Shown here piece after piece: positions 44,561 to 53,975 of a DNA stretch of 64,000 nucleotides. The DNA comes from a bacterium BRH_c32 (GTDB taxonomy: Bacteria; Bacteroidota; Ignavibacteria; Ignavibacteriales; Melioribacteraceae): the NCBI GenBank assembly GCA_001516025.1, contig LOEU01000024.1, positions 227,810-291,809 on the forward strand. The letters are read 5' to 3'. Position 1 is the first letter of the stretch; each line of letters begins with the position of its first letter. Both the position numbers and the translations under genes were made by a program. The notes below the pieces were generated by a model. It worked only from the letters and a program-made list of their open reading frames with translations. It did no database searches and was not told the DNA's origin.

Positions 44561-45630
44561 TTCTTAAAAAGTGAAATAGCTTTAGAAAGTGCATCTTTTA
44601 CATCTTTAACCGATGCTTCCATATCGATCATTGTTAATCCAAAATCAATCGGAAGAACAAATTTAATTTTTGAGTTTCTATTTTTCTTATCCTTAGACAT
44701 GTAGCTCATTACTTTATCAAAATCTACTTTTATCGGTTTTATATATGGACGGAATCGTGTAATTAAAGTTAAGAATTCGTTTAATTTTATTTCAGGAATA
44801 TAACCAAGACCATTAGAAAGATAGAATGCAGCAGCCATTCCGATTACAACCGCCTGCCCATGTTTTAATTTATAAGTTAGAGAGGATTCCACTGCATGTC
44901 CGAATGTATGCCCAAGATTAAGGATTTTCCTTACTCCTCCCTCCTTTTCATCATTTTCAACAACAGAGGCTTTTACGCTGATACATTGTTCAAGCACCTC
45001 CACTATTTTTTCTTCATCGAGTCCGACAAGTGAATGGAAATTTTTTATTAAATCATTATTGAAGGAATTTTCCGTGAGATAAGAATATTTTGATATTTCA
45101 CCTAAGCCGCAGATGACTTCATCGATCGGTAGAGTAGTAAAAAATTCCGTGTCTATTACAACGGATTTAGGATTATAAAAAGAACCGATATGATTTTTCA
45201 GACCGTTAAAATTAATTCCTGTTTTACCGCCGATAGCACTATCGGAAGCGGCAAGTAATGTAGTAGGGATATTTAGGAATGCGATTCCACGATTATAGAT
45301 TGATGCTGCAAATCCCGCTGTATCGCCTGTAATCCCTCCGCCTATTGCTATAAGGAGTGCATCTCTGCCAAAAGAATTATTTAATAATTCCGCTAATATT
45401 TTATTTACTTCATTGAATGATTTATTTTTCTCGGTTGCAGTAAAAAAATATTTTACTTTTTTCCCTTTGAATTTTTTTATAAATCTTTCAATCTTCTTTT
45501 TATGAAGATTATATACGTTCTTATCTATAACAAAAAATGCATCATTAAAGGTAACAAATTCAACTGATTCAAGTGAATCGATTATCACTTTGTAATTGTC
45601 GCTTTTTGAATTAACCGATATTTCTTTCAT
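44557..45630 (-). CDS. aroB: 3-dehydroquinate synthase
   Basis: 357 residues. NAD-binding AIGGGITGDTAGFAASIYNRG, IPTTLLAASDSAIGGKTGINF, and the metal-binding LGHTFGHAVES motif are all present. It converts DAHP into 3-dehydroquinate in the shikimate pathway, in the cytoplasm, using NAD and Zn/Co. It overlaps aroK by 20 bases and the GHL10 gene by four bases, so the three genes form a translation-coupled operon in the order aroK-aroB-GHL10. Confidence 0.95.
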   Translation of the reverse strand: MKEISVNSKSDNYKVIIDSLESVEFVTFNDAFFVIDKNVYNLHKKKIERFIKKFKGKKVKYFFTATEKNKSFNEVNKILAELLNNSFGRDALLIAIGGGITGDTAGFAASIYNRGIAFLNIPTTLLAASDSAIGGKTGINFNGLKNHIGSFYNPKSVVIDTEFFTTLPIDEVICGLGEISKYSYLTENSFNNDLIKNFHSLVGLDEEKIVEVLEQCISVKASVVENDEKEGGVRKILNLGHTFGHAVESSLTYKLKHGQAVVIGMAAAFYLSNGLGYIPEIKLNEFLTLITRFRPYIKPIKVDFDKVMSYMSKDKKNRNSKIKFVLPIDFGLTMIDMEASVKDVKDALSKAISLFKN

Positions 45631-46168
45631 ATAATTTTTTCTTTATTTTTTTTACTAGTAAATCGATATTGTTCCCGAATCTATTTTTTTCTGTTTCGAT
45701 AACTATATCCGCTTGTGAATAATATTTTTCTCTATCGATAAGCATTGATTTTATTTTATCTGTAAAATCATCTTTATCAACTGAATTTAAAACCATCTCC
45801 TTAAAAATAGGTCTATCCGTCTTATGTTTCAATCTTTCATATAAAGTTTCGGGAGAGACTTTTATATAAATAAGTATCCCCTTTTTTTTTATCAATTCAA
45901 GATTATTTCCGTTAATAATAGTTCCCCCACCGAGTGAAATAACTATCATCTTTTCGTCCGAGAGTTCTTCTAATACTTTAGTTTCCAATTTCCTAAAATA
46001 TTCTTCACCTTTTGTTTCAAATATTTTAGTAACTGTGAGCGATTCTCTTTTTTGAATTTCTTTATCGAGGTCATAAAAATTCAGCCCCATTACATTTGCA
46101 GTTATTGGTCCAATAGTGCTTTTGCCACTTGTCATAAATCCTGTAAAATAAATTCTTATTTCTTTCAT
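45611..46168 (-). CDS. aroK: Shikimate kinase
   Basis: 185 residues with the P-loop GFMTSGKST (10-18), DLDKEI with a substrate Asp, FRKLETKVLEE with substrate Arg, and the glycine-rich SLGGGTI segment. It phosphorylates shikimate with ATP. Its start overlaps nothing and it is the first gene of the aroK-aroB-GHL10 operon. The preceding beta-barrel gene on the same strand starts 71 bp away downstream. Confidence 0.94.
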   Translation of the reverse strand: MKEIRIYFTGFMTSGKSTIGPITANVMGLNFYDLDKEIQKRESLTVTKIFETKGEEYFRKLETKVLEELSDEKMIVISLGGGTIINGNNLELIKKKGILIYIKVSPETLYERLKHKTDRPIFKEMVLNSVDKDDFTDKIKSMLIDREKYYSQADIVIETEKNRFGNNIDLLVKKIKKKLYERNIG

Positions 46169-46238
46169 CTTCCCAATAAATCAAATATTATCTTTTCTAT
46201 ATAATAAAATAAATGGGAATGAAAAAGAGGCAATCGAT

Positions 46239-46952
46239 TTAATTTATGGTGAAGGTAACTCCAATCATAAATATAATACCATCCAAATTCACAGCAGTAT
46301 CGAAATTACGAACAGGAAGGAGAAGATTTTTATCTGGAAGGATAGCTATATTTTCTTTATAAGTATTATTGAATTTCAACTCAGGGTCTCGAAAACGCAT
46401 TTGACCCCTAAGACCCAAACTTTCTGTTATTTGGTAATCCATACCGACTGCTACATGTATGCCGAATGCGAATTTTTCAAGTTCGCTATCAATCGATACA
46501 TTATAAAATTCACGGATATAATTTCCGAAATAAGCCCCCACTCCTCCACCCATAAAAAAATTAAAATCTGAAGTTGAAAATGGTAAATGATAATAAACGG
46601 AAAGTTCAACGGGATAAATTTGGTAGCCGTCGGTCATTTTTATTTTATAACCGCCCAAATTCATTGCGAAATTATTATCGGTTCGTTTCAAGCTTTCGAT
46701 CGATAATCCTGCAATAATACCTTCGCCGATAAAATAGCGAAGCTCGCTGTAATATCCATAGATACCATCGATATTTTCATGGCTGCCTCTTTCAAAAGGA
46801 TCGGGACTATTAGGACGAAGAAATATTTTAGAGCTTGTGGTGTATGAATAATTAAAGGAGAGATTAAAACTCCCCGGCTCGGATTGAGCATATCCAATTC
46901 CTGCCGTGATTAAAAATAGTGCTATTATTAATGTGCTGAATTTTTTTCTCAT
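46239..46952 (-). CDS. Outer-membrane beta-barrel protein
   Basis: 237 residues with a signal peptide (KFSTLIIALFLITAGIGYAQ) and alternating amphipathic strands, with VGAYFGNYI, GIHVAVGMDYQITESLGLRGQ and a C-terminal MIGVTFTIN end, as in the small outer-membrane beta-barrel families. There is no plug domain. The size and strand count (about 10-12) fit a small barrel of unknown function. It is upstream of aroK on the same strand and may be cotranscribed or independent; no terminator is visible in the 70-bp gap. Confidence 0.75.
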   Translation of the reverse strand: MRKKFSTLIIALFLITAGIGYAQSEPGSFNLSFNYSYTTSSKIFLRPNSPDPFERGSHENIDGIYGYYSELRYFIGEGIIAGLSIESLKRTDNNFAMNLGGYKIKMTDGYQIYPVELSVYYHLPFSTSDFNFFMGGGVGAYFGNYIREFYNVSIDSELEKFAFGIHVAVGMDYQITESLGLRGQMRFRDPELKFNNTYKENIAILPDKNLLLPVRNFDTAVNLDGIIFMIGVTFTIN

Positions 46953-47129
46953 ACGTCAAATATACAAAGAGAAAAGAATTAAAAAAGTGGAAAAATTCGG
47001 TACTATTTTGCCAAGATCAATTTTCCGTTTCTCCTAACTACATAATTACTTTTTTTACTATCTGTTATTTCAATTGTGAATGAGAAATAAGATTATGAAG
47101 ATTTTTAGTCAATTAAAATTTTTAAAACA

Positions 47130-47159
47130 AAAAAGGGATCGCAAATGCGATCCCTTTTT
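47130..47159 (-). terminator. Terminator after the PpiD-like gene
   Basis: AAAGGGATCGC pairs with GCGATCCCTTT (47132-47157) across AAAT, with A- and T-runs on both sides. It lies 23 bp after the stop of the minus-strand gene at 47182. The 46953-47129 stretch shows no supported gene. Confidence 0.9.
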
Positions 47160-47181
47160 CAATAATCTATTTGCCTAACGA

Positions 47182-49272
47182 TTAAAAGAAAAGATGTCTA
47201 TTATCAACTATCTTTACTTCTTTTTTAAGGTCTTGAACCCATTGTGTAAAATATCTATTTCTCTTTTGATTAATCAATTCTCTGCGAATACCATCTTTTT
47301 GAAGAGCATAAATTGCATTATCAAATTTGGTTCTATATGTAACTTTAATTAATAGGGCACCTCTATTTCCTTTAATTGGAGGAGATACTTTATTTATTTC
47401 GGCATCAATGGCATATTCACTGAAAGCAAATTCTCTACCGAGACCATCGATCAATCCACTTGTAGTGAATTCATTTTTGGTTGTATCGATTTTTGCTGTT
47501 GGAACAACTTGAAGAACTAAAGAAAGATCGCCTGTATCACCGACTTTATCCCTTGCCTGTTTTGCAATTTCTAGTGTTTTAGCAATTTTCTTTTCACGTA
47601 AGAGATTGCTGGTAATTACCGGTGTAACTTCTTCCAAAGTCTTATAGCCGGGATTAATAATCTCCGAAACAGTAGCTACAACATATCCGGCAGGAACTTT
47701 ATAAACATCACTTACATCACCAACGCTATTATCAAAAGCCCATTCAACCATTGCACGGCTTACACCTATGCCTGCGATTGCTTGAGCATCTTCACTAAAT
47801 GGTGGGGTTTCAATTATAGAATATTTTAATGATTTGCCTCTAGCTTCAAGTCCATCTTCTTTTGCTACATAAGCAAAATCTCTCGAATCATTAATTAACT
47901 GATCCGATGTTGAACCTGAAATTGTAACTTTATTATTAATTTTTTCTACAACAAAATCTTGACTTGATTTAGCTTCGATTTTTATAACATGGTAACCATA
48001 ACTTGTTTTAACAGGTTTTGTGATAGAACCAACTGCACCTGAATAAACAGCATTCTCAAATTCTTTTACCATTTGATTTTTACCGAACCAACCTAACTCA
48101 CCGCCTTTTACTGCACTTCCGGGGTCATCAGAATTAGTTTTTGCCAAGGTAGCAAAGTTTTGACCCTTTACCGCTTGATCATAAATTCTATTTGCTTTAG
48201 CTAAATCTTCAGTATCGTTACCGGTTGATTTAACAAGAATGTGAGATGCTTTTACAACTTCATTCTTTGAAGGAACTTTGCCTAACATATGGTAGATAGT
48301 ATAACCATCAAATGAGGCAACAGGACCTACATAAGAGCCCGGAGCAGCTGACTGCAATAAATCTTTTGCTTCTTCAGGTAATGAAGTGAAGTTCAATGTA
48401 TCTTTAGAATATGGTTGTTCCGAATAGATATCAACATAGGACTTAAATGAAGCTGTATCCGATTTAATTTTAGCAAGAAGTCCTTCCAGATTCGATTTAA
48501 CTGCTGCGGTATCTTCTTTTGATGCTACTCTGCGGAACATTACATATTTTAATTTTCTCTGGGCGAGAATTTTAAATTCCTCTTTATGTTCATCATAATA
48601 TGCTTTCTTATCTGCATCGGTTACCTTAACGTCGCTATCAGGAATAGTATTAGCATCAATAAAAGCATATTGAGCTCTCATCTTAATTCCCTGCTCTATA
48701 AATTTTTCTATCACTTCGGCTTCGCTAATATTAACGGAAGCGAATAAGAAGGTTTGTAATTTCTGCTGAATCAATTGCTGTTTAATCTGCTCTTCGACAC
48801 TTAAGATTATCTCTTTATTACGAGGGTCTGTAATTGCCTGTTCATAAGCTTGACGATTAAAATTACCGAGAGAATCAGTAAATTGTTGTTGTAAAAATGC
48901 GGGTGGATTTGGACCCATAATAGCAGTTCTAACTTCATCATCGGAAACATTTATACCAAAATCAGCTATTTTCTTATCAATTAATTTCTGAGTAACCAAA
49001 GCATCCCAGACTTGATCTCTAAAATAATCCATTTGCTGTTCATCTAAATCTTGACCTGTGGATTGTATTTGATTTTTGCGAGCTCGCTCTACAAAATCAT
49101 TATATTCTTTATAAGTAACCTCTTCACCGTCAACAGAACCGACGTTATTTGTTCTATTGCCCATAAACTCTAGTACACGAGAATCGGAAACAACCATGAA
49201 CAACACGAAAAGACCGCCTACAAGGATAATAAACCAAGGCGCAAGATTTCTCATCTTACCCATCATACCCAT
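47182..49272 (-). CDS. ppiD: PpiD/SurA-type periplasmic folding chaperone
   Basis: 696 residues: a transmembrane anchor (about 11-29, APWFIILVGGLFVLFMVV), a SurA N-terminal chaperone domain (about 40-260), a parvulin PPIase domain (about 345-440, ASHILVKSTGNDTEDLAKA, NSDDPGSAVKGGELGWFGK and YGYHVIKIE) and a C-terminal region with a second PPIase-like segment. It assists folding of outer-membrane proteins in the periplasm. The start MGMMGKMRNL has three nearby methionines and any of the first three may be used. A terminator lies 23 bp after the stop. Confidence 0.9.
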   Translation of the reverse strand: MGMMGKMRNLAPWFIILVGGLFVLFMVVSDSRVLEFMGNRTNNVGSVDGEEVTYKEYNDFVERARKNQIQSTGQDLDEQQMDYFRDQVWDALVTQKLIDKKIADFGINVSDDEVRTAIMGPNPPAFLQQQFTDSLGNFNRQAYEQAITDPRNKEIILSVEEQIKQQLIQQKLQTFLFASVNISEAEVIEKFIEQGIKMRAQYAFIDANTIPDSDVKVTDADKKAYYDEHKEEFKILAQRKLKYVMFRRVASKEDTAAVKSNLEGLLAKIKSDTASFKSYVDIYSEQPYSKDTLNFTSLPEEAKDLLQSAAPGSYVGPVASFDGYTIYHMLGKVPSKNEVVKASHILVKSTGNDTEDLAKANRIYDQAVKGQNFATLAKTNSDDPGSAVKGGELGWFGKNQMVKEFENAVYSGAVGSITKPVKTSYGYHVIKIEAKSSQDFVVEKINNKVTISGSTSDQLINDSRDFAYVAKEDGLEARGKSLKYSIIETPPFSEDAQAIAGIGVSRAMVEWAFDNSVGDVSDVYKVPAGYVVATVSEIINPGYKTLEEVTPVITSNLLREKKIAKTLEIAKQARDKVGDTGDLSLVLQVVPTAKIDTTKNEFTTSGLIDGLGREFAFSEYAIDAEINKVSPPIKGNRGALLIKVTYRTKFDNAIYALQKDGIRRELINQKRNRYFTQWVQDLKKEVKIVDNRHLFF

Positions 49273-49408
49273 AATATTCAGACCTCCATTTGTGATAATT
49301 TTAAAAAATACAGACGTTTAATTTAGATACAAGGGCTTTCAAATGCAATCTTAAGCCAATAAATAAAGGAAACAATCTTTAACTTATATTTTAAGTTTAA
49401 TTAATTAT

Positions 49409-50086
49409 TTATTCATCAACATCATCAAAATTATCGCTTCGATGCTTAATTGATTGTGCTTTAACGATGAAATATACTTCTTCACTTATATTAGTAGCAT
49501 GATCTCCGAGCCGTTCCATCTCCTGCAATACCGAATAAATTTTAAGTCCCTGTTCTACAAAATTTCCGTCTTTTTTCATCTCTCCAATAATAGCATCGGC
49601 AGCAGTACATACCAATTCATCAAGTTTATTATCGGTCGATAGAACTTGACGTGCAAGTTCCGCATCTATCCTTATAAATGAATCGATTGCATTCTTAATC
49701 ATAAATTTCGTTAAGTAGGAAATTTCGCTAAAATAGATCTTTGAATATATCTCTTTAGGATCACTAATTTCCAAAGATAATCGGGCAATATTCACAGAAA
49801 GATCACCGACTCTTTCGAGATTAGCATTAATTTTAAGTGCTGACATCACGTAACGTAAATCCATAGCAACGGGTTGATTAAGAGCAAATAATTTTTGGCA
49901 GATACGTTCTATCTTATCGTCATATTTATCAATTTTAGAATCCCTCTTTAGAACAATATTAGCGAGTTCCGGATTAACCTCTTCAAGAGACTTAATTGCG
50001 AATTCCACCTGTTCATCTACAAGACTACACATTTTATAAAGCTTAGTTTTCAGTTTTTCGAGCTGAATATCAAAAGGTCGTTCCAT
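49409..50086 (-). CDS. phoU: Phosphate-transport regulator PhoU
   Basis: 225 residues, all helical, with two copies of the PhoU core pattern: the metal-binding ERVGDLSVNIARL (first half) and MERLGDHATNISEEV (second half), each with the E/D-xxxD motif. PhoU links the Pst transporter to PhoR and limits phosphate uptake. It lies three bases after pstB, last in the operon. No PhoR/PhoB pair is within this window. Confidence 0.94.
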   Translation of the reverse strand: MERPFDIQLEKLKTKLYKMCSLVDEQVEFAIKSLEEVNPELANIVLKRDSKIDKYDDKIERICQKLFALNQPVAMDLRYVMSALKINANLERVGDLSVNIARLSLEISDPKEIYSKIYFSEISYLTKFMIKNAIDSFIRIDAELARQVLSTDNKLDELVCTAADAIIGEMKKDGNFVEQGLKIYSVLQEMERLGDHATNISEEVYFIVKAQSIKHRSDNFDDVDE

Positions 50087-50089
50087 TAA

Positions 50090-50848
50090 TTACCCAAATC
50101 TGCCGGTTAAAAAGTCTTCTGTCTGCTTATTTGCCGGATTTGTAAAAATTTTAGTTGTTTTATCATACTCCACAAGTTGACCAAGATATAGATAGGCGGT
50201 ATAATCGCTTATTCTTGCGGCTTGCTGCATATTATGAGTAACAATTAATATAGTATAGTTTCTTTTTAAATCAAAAAGAAGTTCTTCGATTTTAGAAGTG
50301 GATACAGGGTCTAATGAACTCGAAGGTTCATCCATTAATAAAATATCGGGATTGACGGTCAATGCTCTAGCAATGCAAAGCCGTTGCTGCTGACCCGCAG
50401 ATAAATTAAGAGCACTTTCGTTTAATCTATCTTTAACTTCGTTCCAAATCGATGTTTGCATACATACTCTCTCGGTAATCTCTTCTAATTCATTTTTATC
50501 TTTTATTCCAAGAATCTTTGGAGCAAAAATTAAATTATCATAAATACTTTTTGGGAAAAGATTCGACTGTTGGAAAACCATACCCACAAGCCGGCGAAGA
50601 TTAACCACATCAATCTCTTTATTATAAATATCGATATCATCTATTAAAATTTCTCCGTTCATTCTAAATCCATAAATCATATCATTCATTCTATTAAGAG
50701 AACGTAATAGACTTGTTTTACCGCAGCCCGAGGGACCAATAAGACACGTAACTTTGTTTTCAAAAATCTCAAGCGAAACGTCATTTAACGCCTGTATATA
50801 ATTAAAATATACGCTTAGATTTTTTATCTTGATTTTTACTTCTTTCAT
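50090..50848 (-). CDS. pstB: Phosphate ABC transporter ATPase
   Basis: 252 residues. Walker A GPSGCGKTS, Q-loop VFQQSNLFP, signature LSAGQQQR, Walker B ILLMDEPSSSLDP and H-loop VTHNMQQA are all present. It powers phosphate import together with PstC and PstA on the cytoplasmic face. Its ATG overlaps the pstA stop region by four bases. Confidence 0.96.
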   Translation of the reverse strand: MKEVKIKIKNLSVYFNYIQALNDVSLEIFENKVTCLIGPSGCGKTSLLRSLNRMNDMIYGFRMNGEILIDDIDIYNKEIDVVNLRRLVGMVFQQSNLFPKSIYDNLIFAPKILGIKDKNELEEITERVCMQTSIWNEVKDRLNESALNLSAGQQQRLCIARALTVNPDILLMDEPSSSLDPVSTSKIEELLFDLKRNYTILIVTHNMQQAARISDYTAYLYLGQLVEYDKTTKIFTNPANKQTEDFLTGRFG

Positions 50849-51828
50849 TGATTCCTTTTTACCACTTCATTTATTTTTCTGAATCTAAATCTAAAAATAA
50901 TAGCTGTTAAATTAAGCAATAAAGTAATAACGACTAATACTAATGTTGTTCCATATTGAAACGGCTCGGTTAAAGTAGGATTAGATGATTGAGTAGAGAG
51001 AATAAATATATGATAAGCTAAGTGCATAAATTGATCGGCTGGATTAATAATCGGAATCTGAATAAATGAGAGATCAAGATATGCCAGAGGCAAATTAGGA
51101 AGAAAGAACGCCGAGCCCAGAAACATAATGGGTGCAGTTTCTCCAATGCTCCTGCTTAAAGCCAAAATAACACCCGTTAGAATTCCCGGACGTGCTTGAG
51201 GCAGGATTACGTATCTAATTGTCTGCCATTTAGAAGCACCAAGACCTAAGGACGCCTGCCTGAAAGTAAGCGGAATAGAATTTAATGCTTCGGTGGTAGT
51301 AACGATTATCGTAGGTAAAACCAAAACGGCAAGAGTGGCTGATGCCCAAATAATAGCGGGCTGACCGAAAAACATTCCCGTTTGCAAAATTGAATCGATC
51401 GATTTCCCGACGAACAGAACAAAAAAACCAAATCCAAATAGACCGATTACAATCGATGGAACACCTGCAAGGCTATTCACGGATGCTCTGATTAAACGAA
51501 GCCAAAAAGTATCCTTTGCAAATTCATTAATATAAATAGCCGAAAATATTCCAACGGGGACAGCAAGAATAAGCATTATTAGAGAAACAGCCATAGTGCC
51601 AAAAATTGCGGGACCTATTCCCCCTTTCGAGATATCAGATTTTGGTATCCCGGTAAGAAAATTCCAATTGATTACACCTATTCCTTCATAAAATATTTTA
51701 CCCAAGATTAGAATAAATATTATTATTACAATAAAAGAGAATAGACGAATTGCGTTTATCATTATTTTGTCAATGATAGAATCAGAAGAACTTTTTTTCT
51801 TTATATTTTCTTTAAATCTATTATTCAT
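50845..51828 (-). CDS. pstA: Phosphate ABC transporter permease PstA
   Basis: 327 residues with about six transmembrane helices and the binding-protein-dependent permease signature (EALNSIPLTFRQASLGLGASKWQTI). The N-terminal 20 residues are charged (KENIKKKSSSDS). It forms the membrane channel with PstC. It overlaps pstB by four bases and is five bases downstream of pstC. Confidence 0.95.
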   Translation of the reverse strand: MNNRFKENIKKKSSSDSIIDKIMINAIRLFSFIVIIIFILILGKIFYEGIGVINWNFLTGIPKSDISKGGIGPAIFGTMAVSLIMLILAVPVGIFSAIYINEFAKDTFWLRLIRASVNSLAGVPSIVIGLFGFGFFVLFVGKSIDSILQTGMFFGQPAIIWASATLAVLVLPTIIVTTTEALNSIPLTFRQASLGLGASKWQTIRYVILPQARPGILTGVILALSRSIGETAPIMFLGSAFFLPNLPLAYLDLSFIQIPIINPADQFMHLAYHIFILSTQSSNPTLTEPFQYGTTLVLVVITLLLNLTAIIFRFRFRKINEVVKRNQ

Positions 51829-51833
51829 AAACG

Positions 51834-52760
51834 TTAATTCATCTTTTTCAATTTTTTTCTCATTCGGGCAATAATAAGCTCTGAGATAAGATTAATTACA
51901 AAGGTTATTATTAGGAGAAAGGTACCGATAAAGAAAAGAGAATAATAATGAGGTGAACCGTAAGCCACTTCACCTAATTCACCTGCAATGGTTGCTGTAA
52001 TTGTTCTTACGCTATGAAGGAGATTAAGAGTAAGCTCGGCAGCATTACCCGAAGCCATAAGTACAATCATCGTTTCTCCGATAGCTCTTCCAAATCCTAA
52101 AATAATACCTGCCGAAACGCCGCTTATTGCAGCGGGAATTACAACATTTCTAATAGTAGAGAATTTGTTTATTCCGAGCGAATAAGATGCCATTCTAAGA
52201 TTATCTGGAACAGCTCTTAGAGCATCTTCGGTCAAAGAAGATATAGTAGGGATTAAAATTATAGAAAGACCGAATGCCGCAAGAAGTGCATTCAATCTAG
52301 TGCCTGTATTAAATAGCTCCTGAAAAAATGTAGAACCAACGGCAAGTATTAAGAAACCGATCACCACTGTCGGAAGTCCCGCAAATATTTCTATGAATGG
52401 TTTTATTATTTCTCTCGTTCTTCCGGAAGCAATCTCGGATAAATATACTCCAAGAATGATTCCAAGAAACGAAGAGATTATAGTTGCTGGGATAGCCGTT
52501 AATAATGTTCCATATAACAAAGGTATAATTGAATAGCGAGGGGCATCTGATGTAGGATACCATTGGACATTTTTAAAGAACTCGGCAATACCAATACCAC
52601 TAATAGCACTAATAGCTTCTTTAAATAAAAAGAGAATAATAAGAAGCAGGAAGAGAACAGAAATCATTCCATTTAAAAAGAAAAAATATTTTACCGTTTT
52701 TTCGACAAGGGCTGATTTGAATGTGCGTTTCTTTGCATAAGATGAATGATATTTTTTCAT
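51834..52760 (-). CDS. pstC: Phosphate ABC transporter permease PstC
   Basis: 308 residues, about six helices, with the EAA-type permease loop EDALRAVPDNLRMASYSLGINKFS and the GRAIGETMIVLMASGNA segment. It partners PstA in the phosphate channel. It overlaps the end of pstS by four bases. Confidence 0.95.
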   Translation of the reverse strand: MKKYHSSYAKKRTFKSALVEKTVKYFFFLNGMISVLFLLLIILFLFKEAISAISGIGIAEFFKNVQWYPTSDAPRYSIIPLLYGTLLTAIPATIISSFLGIILGVYLSEIASGRTREIIKPFIEIFAGLPTVVIGFLILAVGSTFFQELFNTGTRLNALLAAFGLSIILIPTISSLTEDALRAVPDNLRMASYSLGINKFSTIRNVVIPAAISGVSAGIILGFGRAIGETMIVLMASGNAAELTLNLLHSVRTITATIAGELGEVAYGSPHYYSLFFIGTFLLIITFVINLISELIIARMRKKLKKMN

Positions 52761-53650
52761 AATATTAATTTTTTGATTAATGGAATATATTCCATCGATT
52801 CCACTATTTTCTGTCCCTTTGCAGATAAAATAAAATCGATATAAAGTTTTTCATTTTCTTTCGGAATGCCATTGGTATAAGAATATAGATAACGGGATAG
52901 AGGATAGACACCTTCTCTGATAGCATCATAATCAATTGAATTATTTACAACCGGAGAGATTGCTTTTGTTTTATCATTAATTTTTATCGAGACTACTTTA
53001 ATATCATTGCGAAGAGCGAAATAACCTACACCGCCGAACCCGATTCCATATTTATCTTTTGATACCGCTTCGGCTATCGAAGCCGTGCCTTGCAAACTTT
53101 GCATATTCGAGGGGAAATCAATTTGCCTTCCCGATTCGTCTCTTCCAAGAATGCTTTGACGGAAATATTCATAAGTGCCGCTGCTATTCTCCCTTCCATA
53201 TAAAACAATATTAGCATCAATTCCGTTTATCGATTTCCAATTATTAACTTCACCTGAATAAATCTTTTTTAATAAGGCGATAGAAATAGAATCAATATTA
53301 TTATTTGGATTCACAATTACGGCTATTCCATCGAGGGCTACTATATGCTGAATCGGGTTAACCCCATTTTGTCTAGCATAATTAATTTCGCTCGGTTTTA
53401 GTTCCCTGCTAATATTTGCAATACTTGAAGTTCCATTAATAAGGGAAGCAATGCCCGTACCCGAACCGCCCCCTGTTACTTGAACTGAAATTTCCGGATG
53501 CTCTACCATGAAACCTTCTGCCCATCTTTGAGTAAGATTAACCATAGTATCAGAACCTTTAACCGATAGAGATTTTTTCCTGTTCGAGATGCACGAAACT
53601 AATACAATGGTTAATAGGAAGAATGTTATTATTTTTGATAGTCTATTTAT
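52757..53650 (-). CDS. pstS: Phosphate-binding lipoprotein PstS, start codon probably AUA
   Basis: The clear PstS body (GGGSGTGIASLINGTS, EINYARQNG, AVIVNPNNN, GRENSSGTYEYF) is in frame with 35 further codons upstream of the first ATG at 53545. Those codons read INRLSKIITFFLLTIVLVSC, a signal peptide with a lipobox ending at Cys20, followed by the conserved mature N-terminus VKGSDTM. The frame is closed by a TAG five codons further upstream and has no ATG, GTG or TTG, so the start must be unusual; ATA at 53648-53650 fits best, with AGG eight bases upstream. Starting at the internal ATG would remove both the signal and part of the phosphate-binding site. The protein is the periplasmic phosphate receptor, 297 residues. 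Confidence 0.75.
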   Translation of the reverse strand: MNRLSKIITFFLLTIVLVSCISNRKKSLSVKGSDTMVNLTQRWAEGFMVEHPEISVQVTGGGSGTGIASLINGTSSIANISRELKPSEINYARQNGVNPIQHIVALDGIAVIVNPNNNIDSISIALLKKIYSGEVNNWKSINGIDANIVLYGRENSSGTYEYFRQSILGRDESGRQIDFPSNMQSLQGTASIAEAVSKDKYGIGFGGVGYFALRNDIKVVSIKINDKTKAISPVVNNSIDYDAIREGVYPLSRYLYSYTNGIPKENEKLYIDFILSAKGQKIVESMEYIPLIKKLIL

Positions 53651-53758
53651 TTCAGATACCTAATATATTATTGACTAAAGATAATAAATCTTAATGAAAT
53701 AATAATTTGCGTATATAAGTTGACGTGATTAAATTTAGCAGAATTTTAAAGGAAAGAT

Positions 53759-53971
53759 ATGCCTTCATTCAGCCATTCGTGGCTTCCATTCATTTACCTC
53801 TATGGTGTAGGCGGGATATTTTTTATTGGGGGAATGATTTTAATTAAGAAAGCTAAAATTCTTAATCCCCAAAAAAAATTAGATAGAAGATGGAAATGGC
53901 TGCTCTATTTCGGATTTTTCTATTATTTAGCAATACACTTAATTATGATTTTAGCAGCTCTATACTGGTAA
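53759..53971 (+). CDS. Small two-helix membrane protein upstream of symporter
   Basis: 70 residues with two transmembrane helices (about 9-28 and 46-68) and a basic loop between them (KKAKILNPQKKLDRRWKW). A GGAAAG ribosome-binding site precedes the ATG. It ends four bases before the SSS symporter. Some solute symporters have a small membrane subunit encoded just upstream (YjcH-type DUF485 or DUF4212), and this may be an unrelated example of the same arrangement; I do not see the signatures of those families. Confidence 0.65.
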   Translation: MPSFSHSWLPFIYLYGVGGIFFIGGMILIKKAKILNPQKKLDRRWKWLLYFGFFYYLAIHLIMILAALYW

Positions 53972-53975
53972 ATAT

